64,000 bases of DNA from Chryseobacterium sp. SORGH_AS_0447 (lineage in GTDB: Bacteria > Bacteroidota > Bacteroidia > Flavobacteriales > Weeksellaceae): NCBI RefSeq assembly GCF_030818695.1, contig NZ_JAUTAR010000001.1, positions 2,102,501 through 2,166,500 of the forward strand, written 5' to 3'. Numbering within the stretch: the first letter of the stretch is position 1; each line of letters opens with the position of its first letter. The translations under genes and the position numbers were made by a program. This document shows, in pieces, positions 22,854 through 31,197 of this stretch. A model generated the notes under the pieces. That model had not been told where the DNA came from and did not search any database. It was given only the letters and a program-made list of their open reading frames with translations.

Positions 22854-24467
22854 ATGATTCACAGCTATGTTATCATATCAATTGCAGTCCTTTTATCTGT
22901 AATGATACTCGTCATGATCGGGCAGAAGCTCAAAGTAGCATATCCTATATTCCTGGTGATCGCCGGGCTTCTGATCAGCCTCGTTCCGGGGATGCCGCAT
23001 ATCGAAATAGAACCCGATCTTGTTTTTCTTATTTTCCTTCCGCCGATCCTTTTTGAAGCCGCCTGGTTCACTTCCTGGCAGGACTTTCACAAATGGAGAA
23101 AGCAGATCTTTTCGATGGCTTTCGGATTGGTATTTCTCACCTCGATTGTCGTGGCTTACCTTTCTTCGTCGATCATTCCGGGACTCGCGGTGGCGATGGG
23201 CTTCCTTCTCGGAGGGGTAAATTCCCCGCCGGACGCCGTGGCGGCAACTTCCGTGTTGAAGCACGTTAAAATCCCTAAAAAAATCACCACGATCCTCGAA
23301 GGGGAAAGCCTCATCAATGACGCTTCCAGTTTAATTGTTTTTAAATTTGCGCTGGCGGCCGTTATTTCCGGGCAGTTTATTTTCGGGGAAGCTGTAAAAG
23401 ACTTTTTTACCATGGCCATCGGCGGTATTGGCGTCGGAATCGGGGCCGGACTGCTTTTCGGAGCACTGCTGAAAATTATTCCGTCCAATTCCAATATCGA
23501 TACCATTATTACCCTGATTGTTCCTTACATCATGTACATCGGAGCGGAGCATTTTCATTTTTCCGGAGTGCTGGCCGTTGTGGCCGGAGGTCTTTTGATG
23601 TCCTACAATTCCCATTGTTACCTGAGCCATACTTCCCGCATCCAGTCGGGAAATGTCTGGAGTGTTCTTATATTTCTGATGAATACCATTATTTTCATCC
23701 TGATCGGGCTGGAGTTGCCGGTAGTTGTAGCCGCCATGAAAGATTATACCATTTCGGAAGGCATTATCTACAGTATCGTCATCGGAGGAGCCATCATCGG
23801 AACAAGGATTCTGTACAGTTATGCGCTGATGTACTTTCCAAGGCTTTTGTCCAAGGAAGTCTGTCGGAAAAATCCGAAACCCGACTGGCGGGAACCGTTT
23901 ATCATCAGTTTCGCGGCGATGAGGGGCGTGGTTTCTTTAGCTGCAGCATTATCAATCCCGGCTTTCTTACCGAACGGAGAAGCCTTTCCGCACCGGAATA
24001 TCATCCTGTTCGTTACTTTTGTAATTATACTGATCACTTTGGTAGGGCAGGGGCTTCTGCTGGCTCCTATTTTAAAATTATTAAAAATAAAAGATGCCGG
24101 AAGCGAACTGCCTGAAGAAAAGCAGGAAGTAATTCTCATGAGGAAGCTGAAAGAAACGGCCCTTGAAAAGCTGGAAAGCGATTTCTCCGAACTGGCAGAA
24201 AAGAACAGCCTGGTGCAGCATCAGAAGCACCGGCTGGAAAATGAAATGATTATGATGGCCGATAAGTCACAATGCCTGGCATCGGCCGGAGATTATGTAA
24301 CGGCGATGAACGAGAACAAAGAAGTAATGCGGCAGCTTATCCAGGCACAGCGTAATGAACTGCACCGGATGAAGCGCGAGAAAATTTTCGACGATCATGT
24401 GATGAGAACCATCGAGATGCAGCTGGATTTTGATGAAGCCAAAATCACCGGATTTTCCCATGGGTAG
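22854..24467 (+). CDS. CPA1-family Na+/H+ antiporter
   Basis: 537 residues. About twelve transmembrane helices in residues 1-415, starting MIHSYVIISIAVLLSVMILV. The CPA1 core is clear: the GVNSPPDAVAATSVLKH segment carries the transport Asp, and GESLINDASSLIVFKFAL carries the second conserved Asp of the NDA motif. FHFSGVLAVVAGGLLM and MRGVVSLAAALSIPAF are also family signatures. A charged cytosolic tail of about 120 residues (415-537) is helical and likely regulatory. Exchanges Na+ (or K+) for protons across the inner membrane for pH and ion balance. Monocistronic. Confidence 0.92.
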   Translation: MIHSYVIISIAVLLSVMILVMIGQKLKVAYPIFLVIAGLLISLVPGMPHIEIEPDLVFLIFLPPILFEAAWFTSWQDFHKWRKQIFSMAFGLVFLTSIVVAYLSSSIIPGLAVAMGFLLGGVNSPPDAVAATSVLKHVKIPKKITTILEGESLINDASSLIVFKFALAAVISGQFIFGEAVKDFFTMAIGGIGVGIGAGLLFGALLKIIPSNSNIDTIITLIVPYIMYIGAEHFHFSGVLAVVAGGLLMSYNSHCYLSHTSRIQSGNVWSVLIFLMNTIIFILIGLELPVVVAAMKDYTISEGIIYSIVIGGAIIGTRILYSYALMYFPRLLSKEVCRKNPKPDWREPFIISFAAMRGVVSLAAALSIPAFLPNGEAFPHRNIILFVTFVIILITLVGQGLLLAPILKLLKIKDAGSELPEEKQEVILMRKLKETALEKLESDFSELAEKNSLVQHQKHRLENEMIMMADKSQCLASAGDYVTAMNENKEVMRQLIQAQRNELHRMKREKIFDDHVMRTIEMQLDFDEAKITGFSHG

Positions 24468-24569
24468 GTATTAATTAGTTTTGTAATAATTAAAAAATTT
24501 TGAACAGATAATGTAAGTGTTGCTGATTATGTATAACTTGGCATAAAGTTTTTCGTTTAATTCATAAAA

Positions 24570-25004
24570 ATGGAAAATATGAGCAATCCCATTATTACAG
24601 AATACAAAATAAATGCACCGGCAGAAAAAGTCTGGAAAGCATTGACGGATAAAGAGGAAATGAAAGTCTGGTATTTTGATATCACCGACTTTGAATTGGA
24701 AGCAGGGAAGATTTTTAATTTTTACGAACCCGGTGAGGAAAAAAAATACCACCACCAGGCGGAAATTTTAGAAATCTTTCCGAACGAAAAATTCACCTAT
24801 TCCTGGGCTTATCCTGATTTTTCCGATAAGAAAACAACCGTTATCTGGGAACTGCAGCCGGATGGAAACGGGACTTGGCTAAGGCTGATTCATAACGATA
24901 TCGAACATTTCAGTGATTTGGGGGAACATTTTTCACGGAAAGCCTTTACAGACGGGTGGAAAGGAATTATTCTCCAAAGCCTGAAACCTTATCTCGAAAG
25001 CTGA
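24570..25004 (+). CDS. SRPBCC (AHSA1-like) domain protein
   Basis: 144 residues. START-like helix-grip fold: ITEYKINAPAEKVWKALTDKEEMKVWYF opens the domain, followed by EILEIFPNEKFTYSWAYPDF and the terminal helix FTDGWKGIILQSLKPYL. Typical of AHSA1-type SRPBCC proteins that bind hydrophobic ligands; specific role unknown. The following VOC gene begins 22 bases downstream and is probably cotranscribed. Confidence 0.87.
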   Translation: MENMSNPIITEYKINAPAEKVWKALTDKEEMKVWYFDITDFELEAGKIFNFYEPGEEKKYHHQAEILEIFPNEKFTYSWAYPDFSDKKTTVIWELQPDGNGTWLRLIHNDIEHFSDLGEHFSRKAFTDGWKGIILQSLKPYLES

Positions 25005-25026
25005 CTTATTAATACTTAATCTGATC

Positions 25027-25410
25027 ATGCCTGTTTTCAATACGCTGCACCCCATTCTCTGGACAGAACAATTTGATGAAAGTATCCGTTTTTATACGGA
25101 TGTGCTGGAATTTTCCTTGGAAGAAAAGAACGACAGCTGGCAGTGGGCTCTCTTGGAAAAAGATTATGTCCGCATCATGCTTTCAAAACCGAATGCTCAC
25201 GAAAAATCCCGCAAAATCGGCTTTATAAGCTCCTTTTATTTTAATGTAAATAATGTAGTCCGGCTTTGGGAAGATCTGAAAGATAAAGTGAAAGTCTGCT
25301 ATGAAATCGAGACCTTCGAATGGGGAATGAAGGAATTCGCTATCTATGACAACAACGGCTATCTGTTACAATTTGGTCAACCTGTCGATGAAATTAGCTT
25401 GGAGGGATAA
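25027..25410 (+). CDS. VOC family protein
   Basis: 127 residues, single glyoxalase/bleomycin-resistance fold. LHPILWTEQFDESIRFYTDVLEF is the first module; WGMKEFAIYDNNGYLLQFGQP gives the conserved C-terminal Glu/Tyr region. It lies behind an SRPBCC gene, a frequent pairing of two small ligand-binding proteins. Substrate unknown. Confidence 0.82.
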   Translation: MPVFNTLHPILWTEQFDESIRFYTDVLEFSLEEKNDSWQWALLEKDYVRIMLSKPNAHEKSRKIGFISSFYFNVNNVVRLWEDLKDKVKVCYEIETFEWGMKEFAIYDNNGYLLQFGQPVDEISLEG

Positions 25411-25417
25411 ATTTTGC

Positions 25418-25425
25418 TAATTTTG
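25418..25425 (+). promoter_or_regulatory. -7 promoter box before the cyclotransferase pair
   Basis: TAATTTTG, 20 bases before the ATG at 25446. A TTG at 25399-25401 is a possible -33 element, but its spacing (16) is short. Confidence 0.5.
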
Positions 25426-25445
25426 GGGAAATTATTTAGAAATCA

Positions 25446-26468
25446 ATGAAAAAAAATATTTTAGCAGGATTTGTAGCGGTTTTGATGTTGGCTTCGTGCA
25501 AGGATGATAAAAAAGTACTCGATTCATTAGCCGATTATAACAACTCAATGATGGAAAAAGGCTATCATTTCGGAGATAAATTAACGCTGCCTAAAGAGGT
25601 TACTGATGATGCGGAAAGCATTTCCATCAGTTTTGGCGATAAGGAAACTTCCAGTCTCACCATCGATCCGAAATACTTTACCCTGGGAGATAACGCCGTT
25701 ACTTTTAATATTAAAACCAAAGGCGGTGAAACCTTAACACAAGATGCTACCATCAATGTGTTTGCGAAAAATCCCGAACAGAAAATCAATTATGAAATCG
25801 TTGCAGAATATCCGCACGATCCGAAAAACTTTGTACAGGGTTTCCAGATCGAGGGAAACACAATCTATGAAAGTGACGGGCAGAACGGATCTTCGCAAAT
25901 TTTAAAATATACACTGGGAACGACAACGCCTCTGGCCTCAACAAAGCAGCCGCAGGAAGACTTTTCCGAAGGAAGCACGATTGTCGGCGATAAGGTATAC
26001 CAGTTAACGTGGCAAAGCAAAAAAGGATATGTCTATGATAAAAACTCCCTAAAATTGTTATCGGAATTCCCTTACCCGAATGTATTGGGTGAAGGCTGGG
26101 GATTAACGTACGACGGCAAGTATCTGATCGCTTCGGACGGAAGTAAGCTCCTGTATTTCCTAGACCCTGCAAATCCATCCAAAATGGTAAAATATATTGC
26201 CGTGGCAGGAAGCTCGCAGGCATATGATCAGCTGAACGAACTCGAATATCACAACGGATACATCTATGCTAACGTATGGCAGAAGCCCGTTATCCTAAAA
26301 ATAAATCCGGCTAATGGAGAAGTTGTCGGAACATTTGATTTTACGGAGATTGCCAAGCAGAATACCAAAGGCAGCGACGATGTGCTTAACGGGATTGCTT
26401 TCAAAGGGGATAATATGCTGGTGACCGGTAAAAACTGGTCAAAAATTTATGAAGTAGCCACCAAGTAA
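25446..26468 (+). CDS. Glutaminyl-peptide cyclotransferase lipoprotein, copy 1
   Basis: 340 residues. Lipoprotein signal with lipobox LASC (residues 15-18). Residues about 20-110 form an added beta domain (SISISFGDKETSSLTI). Residues about 115-340 are the plant/bacterial-type five-bladed propeller glutamine cyclotransferase: YPHDPKNFVQGFQIEGN, YESDGQNGSSQIL, VYQLTWQSKKGYVYD, EGWGLTYDG, LNELEYHNGYIYANVW and LNGIAFKGDN. The enzyme converts N-terminal Gln of proteins to pyroglutamate; in Bacteroidota it matches the many exported proteins whose mature end is Gln (signals ending FAQ or SAQ). Tandem paralogue follows 13 bases later. Confidence 0.9.
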   Translation: MKKNILAGFVAVLMLASCKDDKKVLDSLADYNNSMMEKGYHFGDKLTLPKEVTDDAESISISFGDKETSSLTIDPKYFTLGDNAVTFNIKTKGGETLTQDATINVFAKNPEQKINYEIVAEYPHDPKNFVQGFQIEGNTIYESDGQNGSSQILKYTLGTTTPLASTKQPQEDFSEGSTIVGDKVYQLTWQSKKGYVYDKNSLKLLSEFPYPNVLGEGWGLTYDGKYLIASDGSKLLYFLDPANPSKMVKYIAVAGSSQAYDQLNELEYHNGYIYANVWQKPVILKINPANGEVVGTFDFTEIAKQNTKGSDDVLNGIAFKGDNMLVTGKNWSKIYEVATK

Positions 26469-26481
26469 CCTATATTTCTGC

Positions 26482-27507
26482 ATGAAGAAAAATCTGATCA
26501 CAGGTTTTGCCGCGGCATTGCTGCTGATTTCCTGTAAAAACGATAAAAAAATCCTGGACAGCCTGGCCGATTACAACAATTCGATGGAAGAAAAAGGTTA
26601 TCATTTCGGAGACCGACTGAATCTTCCGGAAGAAGTGACGGATAATGCCGAAAGTATCTCCATCAGCTTTGGCGATAAGGAAACTTCAAATCTAACGATC
26701 GAACCTAAATTTTTTGAATTCGGTGATAATGAAGTGACCTTTAACATCAAAACAAAAGGCGGCGAAACGTTGAACCAGGATGCGACCATCAATGTTTTCT
26801 CAAAAACGCCGGAGCAGAATATTTCCTACAAAATTGTAGCGGAATATCCGCATGACCCGAAAAATTTTGTGGAAGGTTTTCTCTTGGAAGGCAACACGGT
26901 ATACGAAAGCGACGGACTTGAAAAAGCTTCCCAGCTGATCAAATATCCTTTGGGAAGTACCGTTCCGACTACTGTTGAAAAACAGCCCGCCGATATATTT
27001 TCCGAAGGAATCGCTATTGCAGGAGATAAAATCTATCAGCTGACGTATCAGAACAAGATCGGCTTTGTATATGATAAAAATACGTTGAAGAAAATTTCGG
27101 AATTTGCTCTGCCGAATGAGTTCGGAGAAGGATGGGGAATGACGTACGACGGGAAGAATCTTATTGCAGATTCGGGCTCGAACGATCTTTACTTTTTGGA
27201 TGCCAATAATCCTTCAAAAGTGGTGAAAACAGTGCCTGTGGGCGGAAATAAGACCATTTACAACCAGATCAACGAACTGGAATACCACAACGGTTTTATT
27301 TACGCTAATGTCTGGCATCAGCCTTATGTCCTGAAGATCAATCCTTCCAACGGCGAAGTGGTCGGGAAATTTGATTTTACAAAAATTACGGAAGAATATA
27401 CGAAAAACGACAGTGAGCACGTTCTGAACGGGATTGCTTTTAAGGGAGAAAATATGCTCGTAACCGGAAAAAACTGGTCGAAGATCTATGAAGTTGCAAT
27501 TCAATAA
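26482..27507 (+). CDS. Glutaminyl-peptide cyclotransferase lipoprotein, copy 2
   Basis: 341 residues, a clear tandem duplicate of the preceding gene with the same layout: lipobox LISC, added N-terminal beta domain (SISISFGDKETSNLTI), then the propeller with YPHDPKNFVEGF, VYESDGLEKASQL, YQLTYQNKIGFVYD, EGWGMTYDGKN, INELEYHNGFIYANVW and LNGIAFKGEN. Differences at active-site-near places (QGF to EGF, LTWQ to LTYQ) may change specificity. Codon use is similar to copy 1, so the duplication is probably old. Same transcript as copy 1. Confidence 0.9.
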   Translation: MKKNLITGFAAALLLISCKNDKKILDSLADYNNSMEEKGYHFGDRLNLPEEVTDNAESISISFGDKETSNLTIEPKFFEFGDNEVTFNIKTKGGETLNQDATINVFSKTPEQNISYKIVAEYPHDPKNFVEGFLLEGNTVYESDGLEKASQLIKYPLGSTVPTTVEKQPADIFSEGIAIAGDKIYQLTYQNKIGFVYDKNTLKKISEFALPNEFGEGWGMTYDGKNLIADSGSNDLYFLDANNPSKVVKTVPVGGNKTIYNQINELEYHNGFIYANVWHQPYVLKINPSNGEVVGKFDFTKITEEYTKNDSEHVLNGIAFKGENMLVTGKNWSKIYEVAIQ

Positions 27508-27557
27508 GTTAAAATCGGTCACAATTTCTGTTGGACTTAATAAAAATAGTAAATTGG

Positions 27558-27579
27558 TAGCGCTCTTCCCGGAGCGCTA
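27558..27579. other. Perfect 8-bp hairpin in a short leader
   Basis: TAGCGCTC / GAGCGCTA around a 6-base loop, 15 bases before the TTG start of the next gene and without a T-run. Either a terminator of the cyclotransferase pair with a weak tail or a leader structure of the next gene. Confidence 0.5.
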
Positions 27580-27594
27580 TCATTGTAAAAGAAT

Positions 27595-28572
27595 TTGAAA
27601 ATACTACATTTAATATTGGCTTTGCTTTTCTGTTCGCTAACGGCACAGAAGACTCTTCCTTTGGACACACTGAAACTGAAGGATGCGAAAGATATGCTCG
27701 TGGACGATTACGGAAATCTGTATATCTATAAGAATAAAGAATTCAGCTTTACCAAGTACGATTCACTCGGCAAACAGCTTGGGAAAATGATGCTTACGGT
27801 TCCCTATAAAGTGCAGACTGTACAGAACCCGTTGAGCGTTCCGTTGTTCTCGGAGAATGCGCAGGAAATGAAGTTTGTGGACCAGAATTTAAATGAAATC
27901 CAGAAGGTAGATTTCAGGCAGAAGTTCGGATTTATTAAAATGGCTTATGCCGAAGACCTGCAGCAGATATGGCTGCTTGACGACAGTACCAAACGCCTGA
28001 TCCAGTACAATTTCAGGAACGATACGACTATTAATTCCTATCCTTTTGATGCAAGCTTTGACGATCTCATGGATCTTCTGGTGTATGAAAATAAAGTATA
28101 CATTCTCACACGCAATCACATCAGGGTATTTACATTGAAATTCGAAAAGATCTTTGAAGCACCTTTAGAAAACGGAAAACGTTTCAGAAGGGAAAATGAA
28201 GCCATTCTGGTCATAGCAAATAATTCGGTTTTACAATACATTCCGGAAAAAGAAATGGTTAAGATTTTCGGGGATCCCGATGCTCAGATTGTGGATAAAA
28301 ATACCCTTTCTTATTTTGAAATAAAAGCCAACAACCTGTATCTTTACGGTCTCGGAAAAGCCACGGAAGAAAAGCCGGAAAAAGAACCGGATTCTTTACA
28401 GAAAGCTACGGAACAGGATGTAGAAAGGTCTGCGGAAAAGCCTGCCGAGCCCAACAGTCCGGAGCAGAAGCTGGAGCAGAAAACCCAGGAAATCGAAAGC
28501 AAAAATCCTGCGGAAAGCTCTCTGCAGAAACTTATTGAGGACAGTTCGGAAGTTCAGGCGGCCGGCATTTAG
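27595..28572 (+). CDS. Secreted beta-propeller-like protein with Glu/Lys/Pro-rich tail
   Basis: 325 residues. The start is taken as TTG at 27595 because it immediately precedes the signal peptide (ILHLILALLFCSLTAQ) and no ATG lies before it. Residues 25-260 contain repeated 'D..GNLYIY', 'LQQIWLLDDSTKRL' and 'NKVYILTRNHIRVF' type strands, suggestive of a propeller. Residues 262-320 are a low-complexity charged tail (EKPEKEPDSLQK, then EKPAEPNSPEQKLEQK). No family recognised. It lies 36 bases before the deoxynucleoside kinase gene and is likely cotranscribed with it, which gives no clue to function. Confidence 0.75.
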   Translation: MKILHLILALLFCSLTAQKTLPLDTLKLKDAKDMLVDDYGNLYIYKNKEFSFTKYDSLGKQLGKMMLTVPYKVQTVQNPLSVPLFSENAQEMKFVDQNLNEIQKVDFRQKFGFIKMAYAEDLQQIWLLDDSTKRLIQYNFRNDTTINSYPFDASFDDLMDLLVYENKVYILTRNHIRVFTLKFEKIFEAPLENGKRFRRENEAILVIANNSVLQYIPEKEMVKIFGDPDAQIVDKNTLSYFEIKANNLYLYGLGKATEEKPEKEPDSLQKATEQDVERSAEKPAEPNSPEQKLEQKTQEIESKNPAESSLQKLIEDSSEVQAAGI

Positions 28573-28608
28573 TTATTGATCAGAAATTAAAATACACGAA
28601 GGATATAT

Positions 28609-29223
28609 ATGCACATTGCAGTTACAGGAAATATCGGAGCAGGAAAAACAACGTTAACGACAATGCTTTCTAAGCATTACGGATGGGATGCACAGTTTGA
28701 GGATGTTGATCATAACCCTTATCTGGAAGATTTCTATGCCGACATGAGCAAGTGGAGTTTTGCACTTCAGATCTATTTTCTCGGAAGCCGTTTCCGACAG
28801 GTGAAAGAGATCAGAGAAAGCGGAAAAAACATCATTCAGGACCGTACGATCTACGAAGATGCCCATATTTTTGCGGAGAACCTTAACGATATGAACCTGC
28901 TTTCGGACCGCGATTTTAAAAATTATGAATCGGTTTTTAGCCTGATGAAATCTTTTGTTTCAGCACCGGACCTTCTCATTTACCTTAAATCCGATGTTCC
29001 GAATCTGGTAAAAAAAATCTACAAAAGAGGCCGGGAATATGAAGCCTCGATCAGCATCGAATACCTTTCCAAGCTGAATCAGAAATACGAAAAATGGATT
29101 TCCAACTATACCGAAGGAAAACTGCTGATTATTGAGGTAGATGATCTTGATTTCGTGGAAAAACCGGAAGATTTCGGTTTCATTCTGGAAAAAATCGAAG
29201 CGGAACTGAACGGATTGTTTTAA
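28609..29223 (+). CDS. Deoxynucleoside kinase
   Basis: 204 residues. Phosphorylates deoxynucleosides (salvage of dA/dG or dC) using ATP. P-loop GNIGAGKTT at residues 7-15; DVDHNPYLEDFY and FLGSRFRQVKEI match the dCK/dGK family; IIQDRTIYEDAHIFAENL is the DRS-type motif, and IYLKSDVPNLVKKIYKRGREYE is the LID region with its Arg residues. Length typical of the bacterial branch. Cytosolic. Confidence 0.93.
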   Translation: MHIAVTGNIGAGKTTLTTMLSKHYGWDAQFEDVDHNPYLEDFYADMSKWSFALQIYFLGSRFRQVKEIRESGKNIIQDRTIYEDAHIFAENLNDMNLLSDRDFKNYESVFSLMKSFVSAPDLLIYLKSDVPNLVKKIYKRGREYEASISIEYLSKLNQKYEKWISNYTEGKLLIIEVDDLDFVEKPEDFGFILEKIEAELNGLF

Positions 29224-29308
29224 TAAAAATTTTTACCGGAAATCAATCTTGGTAAGTAAATTGCTGGTAGTTCTTTTAGAATAAGTTGATTTTATAAACA
29301 TAATAAAG

Positions 29309-29659
29309 ATGGTCGTAAAAGTTTTGCATAACGGAAATTGCTCAAAATCGAATGCCGTTCTGGAATATCTTGATGAAAACGGCGTGCCGTTCGAGATCAT
29401 TAATATACTGGAAGATCCGCTGACTGAGCTTGAGATTAAAACGGTGTTAAAGAAACTCAACCAGAGTGTTTTTCATATCATCAGAAAAAATGAAAAGTTG
29501 TACGTTGAGAAATTTGCCGGAAAAAATTTGTCAGAAGAAGAATGGATTAAAATCCTGGCTGAAAACCCTTCGCTGATCCAGCGGCCAATTATCATCAAAG
29601 GTTCTGTGGCCATGCTCGGAAGACCTGTTGAAAACGTAAAATACTTTATTGATAAATAA
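29309..29659 (+). CDS. ArsC/Spx-family thioredoxin-fold protein (arsenate reductase-like)
   Basis: 116 residues. VLHNGNCSKSNAVLEYLDENG places a single Cys at residue 10 in the ArsC active-site position (usual CxxS form: C-S-K-S). EEEWIKILAENPSLIQRPIIIKG and AMLGRPVENV give the conserved Arg residues of arsenate reductases. No ars operon genes are adjacent, so arsenate reduction in vivo is uncertain; it may be a general ArsC-like reductase. A terminator follows. Confidence 0.85.
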   Translation: MVVKVLHNGNCSKSNAVLEYLDENGVPFEIINILEDPLTELEIKTVLKKLNQSVFHIIRKNEKLYVEKFAGKNLSEEEWIKILAENPSLIQRPIIIKGSVAMLGRPVENVKYFIDK

Positions 29660-29680
29660 TAAGCATTGAAAATATAAACT

Positions 29681-29708
29681 AAAAAGTCAGCAGTAAAGCT
29701 GACTTTTT
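29681..29708. terminator. Bidirectional terminator between convergent genes
   Basis: Perfect 11-bp stem (29681-29691 / 29698-29708) with 6-base loop, A-run on the left arm and T-run on the right arm. It serves the ArsC-like gene and the minus-strand DUF493 gene ending at 29713. Confidence 0.88.
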
Positions 29709-29712
29709 TATT

Positions 29713-30018
29713 TTACAATAGAATTACGCCTTCTATTTTGGCGACTTCCTGATAAATATGAACTACCTGATTGGCATCCAGCACAAAGGCGTTGATGTTG
29801 CAGGCCGTATATTTTCCGTTTTTGCTCTCCCGGTTTCCTAGGGTAAACTTGATCCCGTCGAATACTTTATAAATTTCCGTCAGTTTTGCCTGGTCTGTAG
29901 GAATAATAAATTTAAATAAATAATCTTCCGGAAAATCGTGATGATCTTCCAGTTTCTCCCGTAAAGAAATATAAAAATCTTCAGGGCTTGCATGTTGATT
30001 TCCTTGTAATATATCCAT
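29713..30018 (-). CDS. DUF493 (YbeD-like) protein
   Basis: 101 residues. FKFIIPTDQAKLTEIYKVF followed by NGKYTACNINAFVLDANQVVHIYQEVAKIEGV matches the small ferredoxin-like DUF493/YbeD fold, whose members have an ACT-like regulatory shape. Cytosolic. Role unknown. It is cotranscribed at most with DUF4197 upstream (41-base gap). Confidence 0.85.
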   Translation of the reverse strand: MDILQGNQHASPEDFYISLREKLEDHHDFPEDYLFKFIIPTDQAKLTEIYKVFDGIKFTLGNRESKNGKYTACNINAFVLDANQVVHIYQEVAKIEGVILL

Positions 30019-30058
30019 CTGCTTTTATAATATCTCTATAAATATAATGAAATTTCTC

Positions 30059-30733
30059 TTACTTTCCAAGAGGCCCCAGCAGCGAGCTGGAGTTTTGGAT
30101 TTCGTAATCTTCGATAATATTGAATATACCGTTTACGAGCTGTTCTGAAGCCAGCTGGCTCAACCCTCCGGAATTCACCGTGGTTTTGCTGCCTAAAAGG
30201 CTGCCCAGGAAATTGCTTCCGGACAAAGCAGTATTAATGCTTTTCACAATCCCATATTGATTAAGCTGTTCGTCCACTTTTGGAGCGATGGCCGCAATCA
30301 GCTGTTGGGAAGTTTTCTCCTTTAGAATCAGCGTTGCTGTTCCTTTTTCTCCCTGGATAATTCTTGTTACGTCCTGTGCATTTAAGCTGTTTACTGCACT
30401 TACCAATATCGGTTTCGAAATGTTTACGGTATAGGCTGCCGCGTCAGCAATGTAGGCACGTTCTTTCGCTACCAGGGAAGGGGCAACTCTTTCCAAGATT
30501 GTATTGATCTCCCTAAGCTGTTTCGGCAAAGCTTTATCCACCATGTTGTTCTGTAAAAACGCATCCCGGTTGCTGTATATGCTCGCTCCTTTATCAATGC
30601 CGTTTAAAAGAAGCCTTTTGATAATTGATAACCCAAGATCGGAGGTCGCCAAAGTAGTGCAGGATTGCACCGTCGTATTAATGATAGCTCCAGTTCCTAT
30701 AAGTAAAACTGCAGCGATGATGTATTTTTTCAT
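30059..30733 (-). CDS. DUF4197 family exported protein
   Basis: 224 residues. Signal region MKKYIIAAVLLIGTGAIIN, followed by a Cys at QSC that could be a late lipobox. The body is helical: GLSIIKRLLLNGIDKGASIYS, LREINTILERVAPSLVAKE, VTRIIQGEKGTATLILKE and AIAPKVDEQLNQYGIVKS are characteristic of DUF4197. Periplasmic or lipid-anchored; function unknown. Confidence 0.85.
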   Translation of the reverse strand: MKKYIIAAVLLIGTGAIINTTVQSCTTLATSDLGLSIIKRLLLNGIDKGASIYSNRDAFLQNNMVDKALPKQLREINTILERVAPSLVAKERAYIADAAAYTVNISKPILVSAVNSLNAQDVTRIIQGEKGTATLILKEKTSQQLIAAIAPKVDEQLNQYGIVKSINTALSGSNFLGSLLGSKTTVNSGGLSQLASEQLVNGIFNIIEDYEIQNSSSLLGPLGK

Positions 30734-31087
30734 TGATATCGATTAAACGTTATAAGTTTTCAAATAATGAACCAAATTTATAATTCGGAAATGAGTTTAA
30801 CAAATTTTATAATTAGGAATGTTAAGAAATCTCTTTTTCTCAAAATTGGCTCTTCCGAACATGAAATTATCTAAAATTATCTTCAAAAAGAACAAAATAT
30901 AATAAATAGTGAATAATTTTTTTATCTTAAATGTGAAGTTATAGATTTAAAATATCATATAAAATTTTATTTATTGTGAATAATTTTTTAATGATAAGTT
31001 CATTTTGTTGAAATTTAGTAAAATTATCACTTTTAACGGGATGGCAAAAAAAATTAAGTAAAATTAACATTGTTAAATATATTTTTA

Positions 31088-31095
31088 TAATTTTG
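31088..31095 (+). promoter_or_regulatory. -7 promoter box upstream of susC
   Basis: TAATTTTG, about 100 bases before the susC ATG, which gives a leader of roughly 95 bases. A TTG at 31070-31072 is a poor -33 candidate (spacing 15). Confidence 0.55.
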
Positions 31096-31140
31096 GCTAA
31101 TGTCTTTTTTTGAGAACACGCAGAATCTTCTCGGAAAAAG

Positions 31141-31166
31141 TATGAAAAGAGGGATCTCTTTTCATA
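31141..31166 (+). promoter_or_regulatory. Perfect 11-bp hairpin in the susC leader
   Basis: TATGAAAAGAG / CTCTTTTCATA with loop GGAT, ending 31 bases before the susC ATG. No T-run follows (AAAACTG), so it is not a simple terminator; it could control stability or translation of the mRNA. Confidence 0.55.
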
Positions 31167-31197
31167 AAAACTGATTGTACGAATAAAATAAAACTAT

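Larger units (their letters stand above)
30734..31197. other. AT-rich control region upstream of the SusC gene
   Basis: 464 bases without a gene between divergent DUF4197 and susC. Features seen: a direct repeat GTGAATAATTTTTT at 30909 and 30976, a -7 box at 31088-31095 and a perfect hairpin at 31141-31166. The rest is more than three-quarters A+T by eye. Confidence 0.65.

Noticed and set aside
23615..24115. 166-residue alternative plus frame inside the antiporter gene
   Set aside because: Composition is His/Arg/Cys-rich as expected of an off-frame reading of membrane-helix codons; the antiporter frame covers the full family.
27541..27594. Riboswitch upstream of the propeller-like gene
   Set aside because: Only one 8-bp hairpin fits in the short leader; no known aptamer elements.
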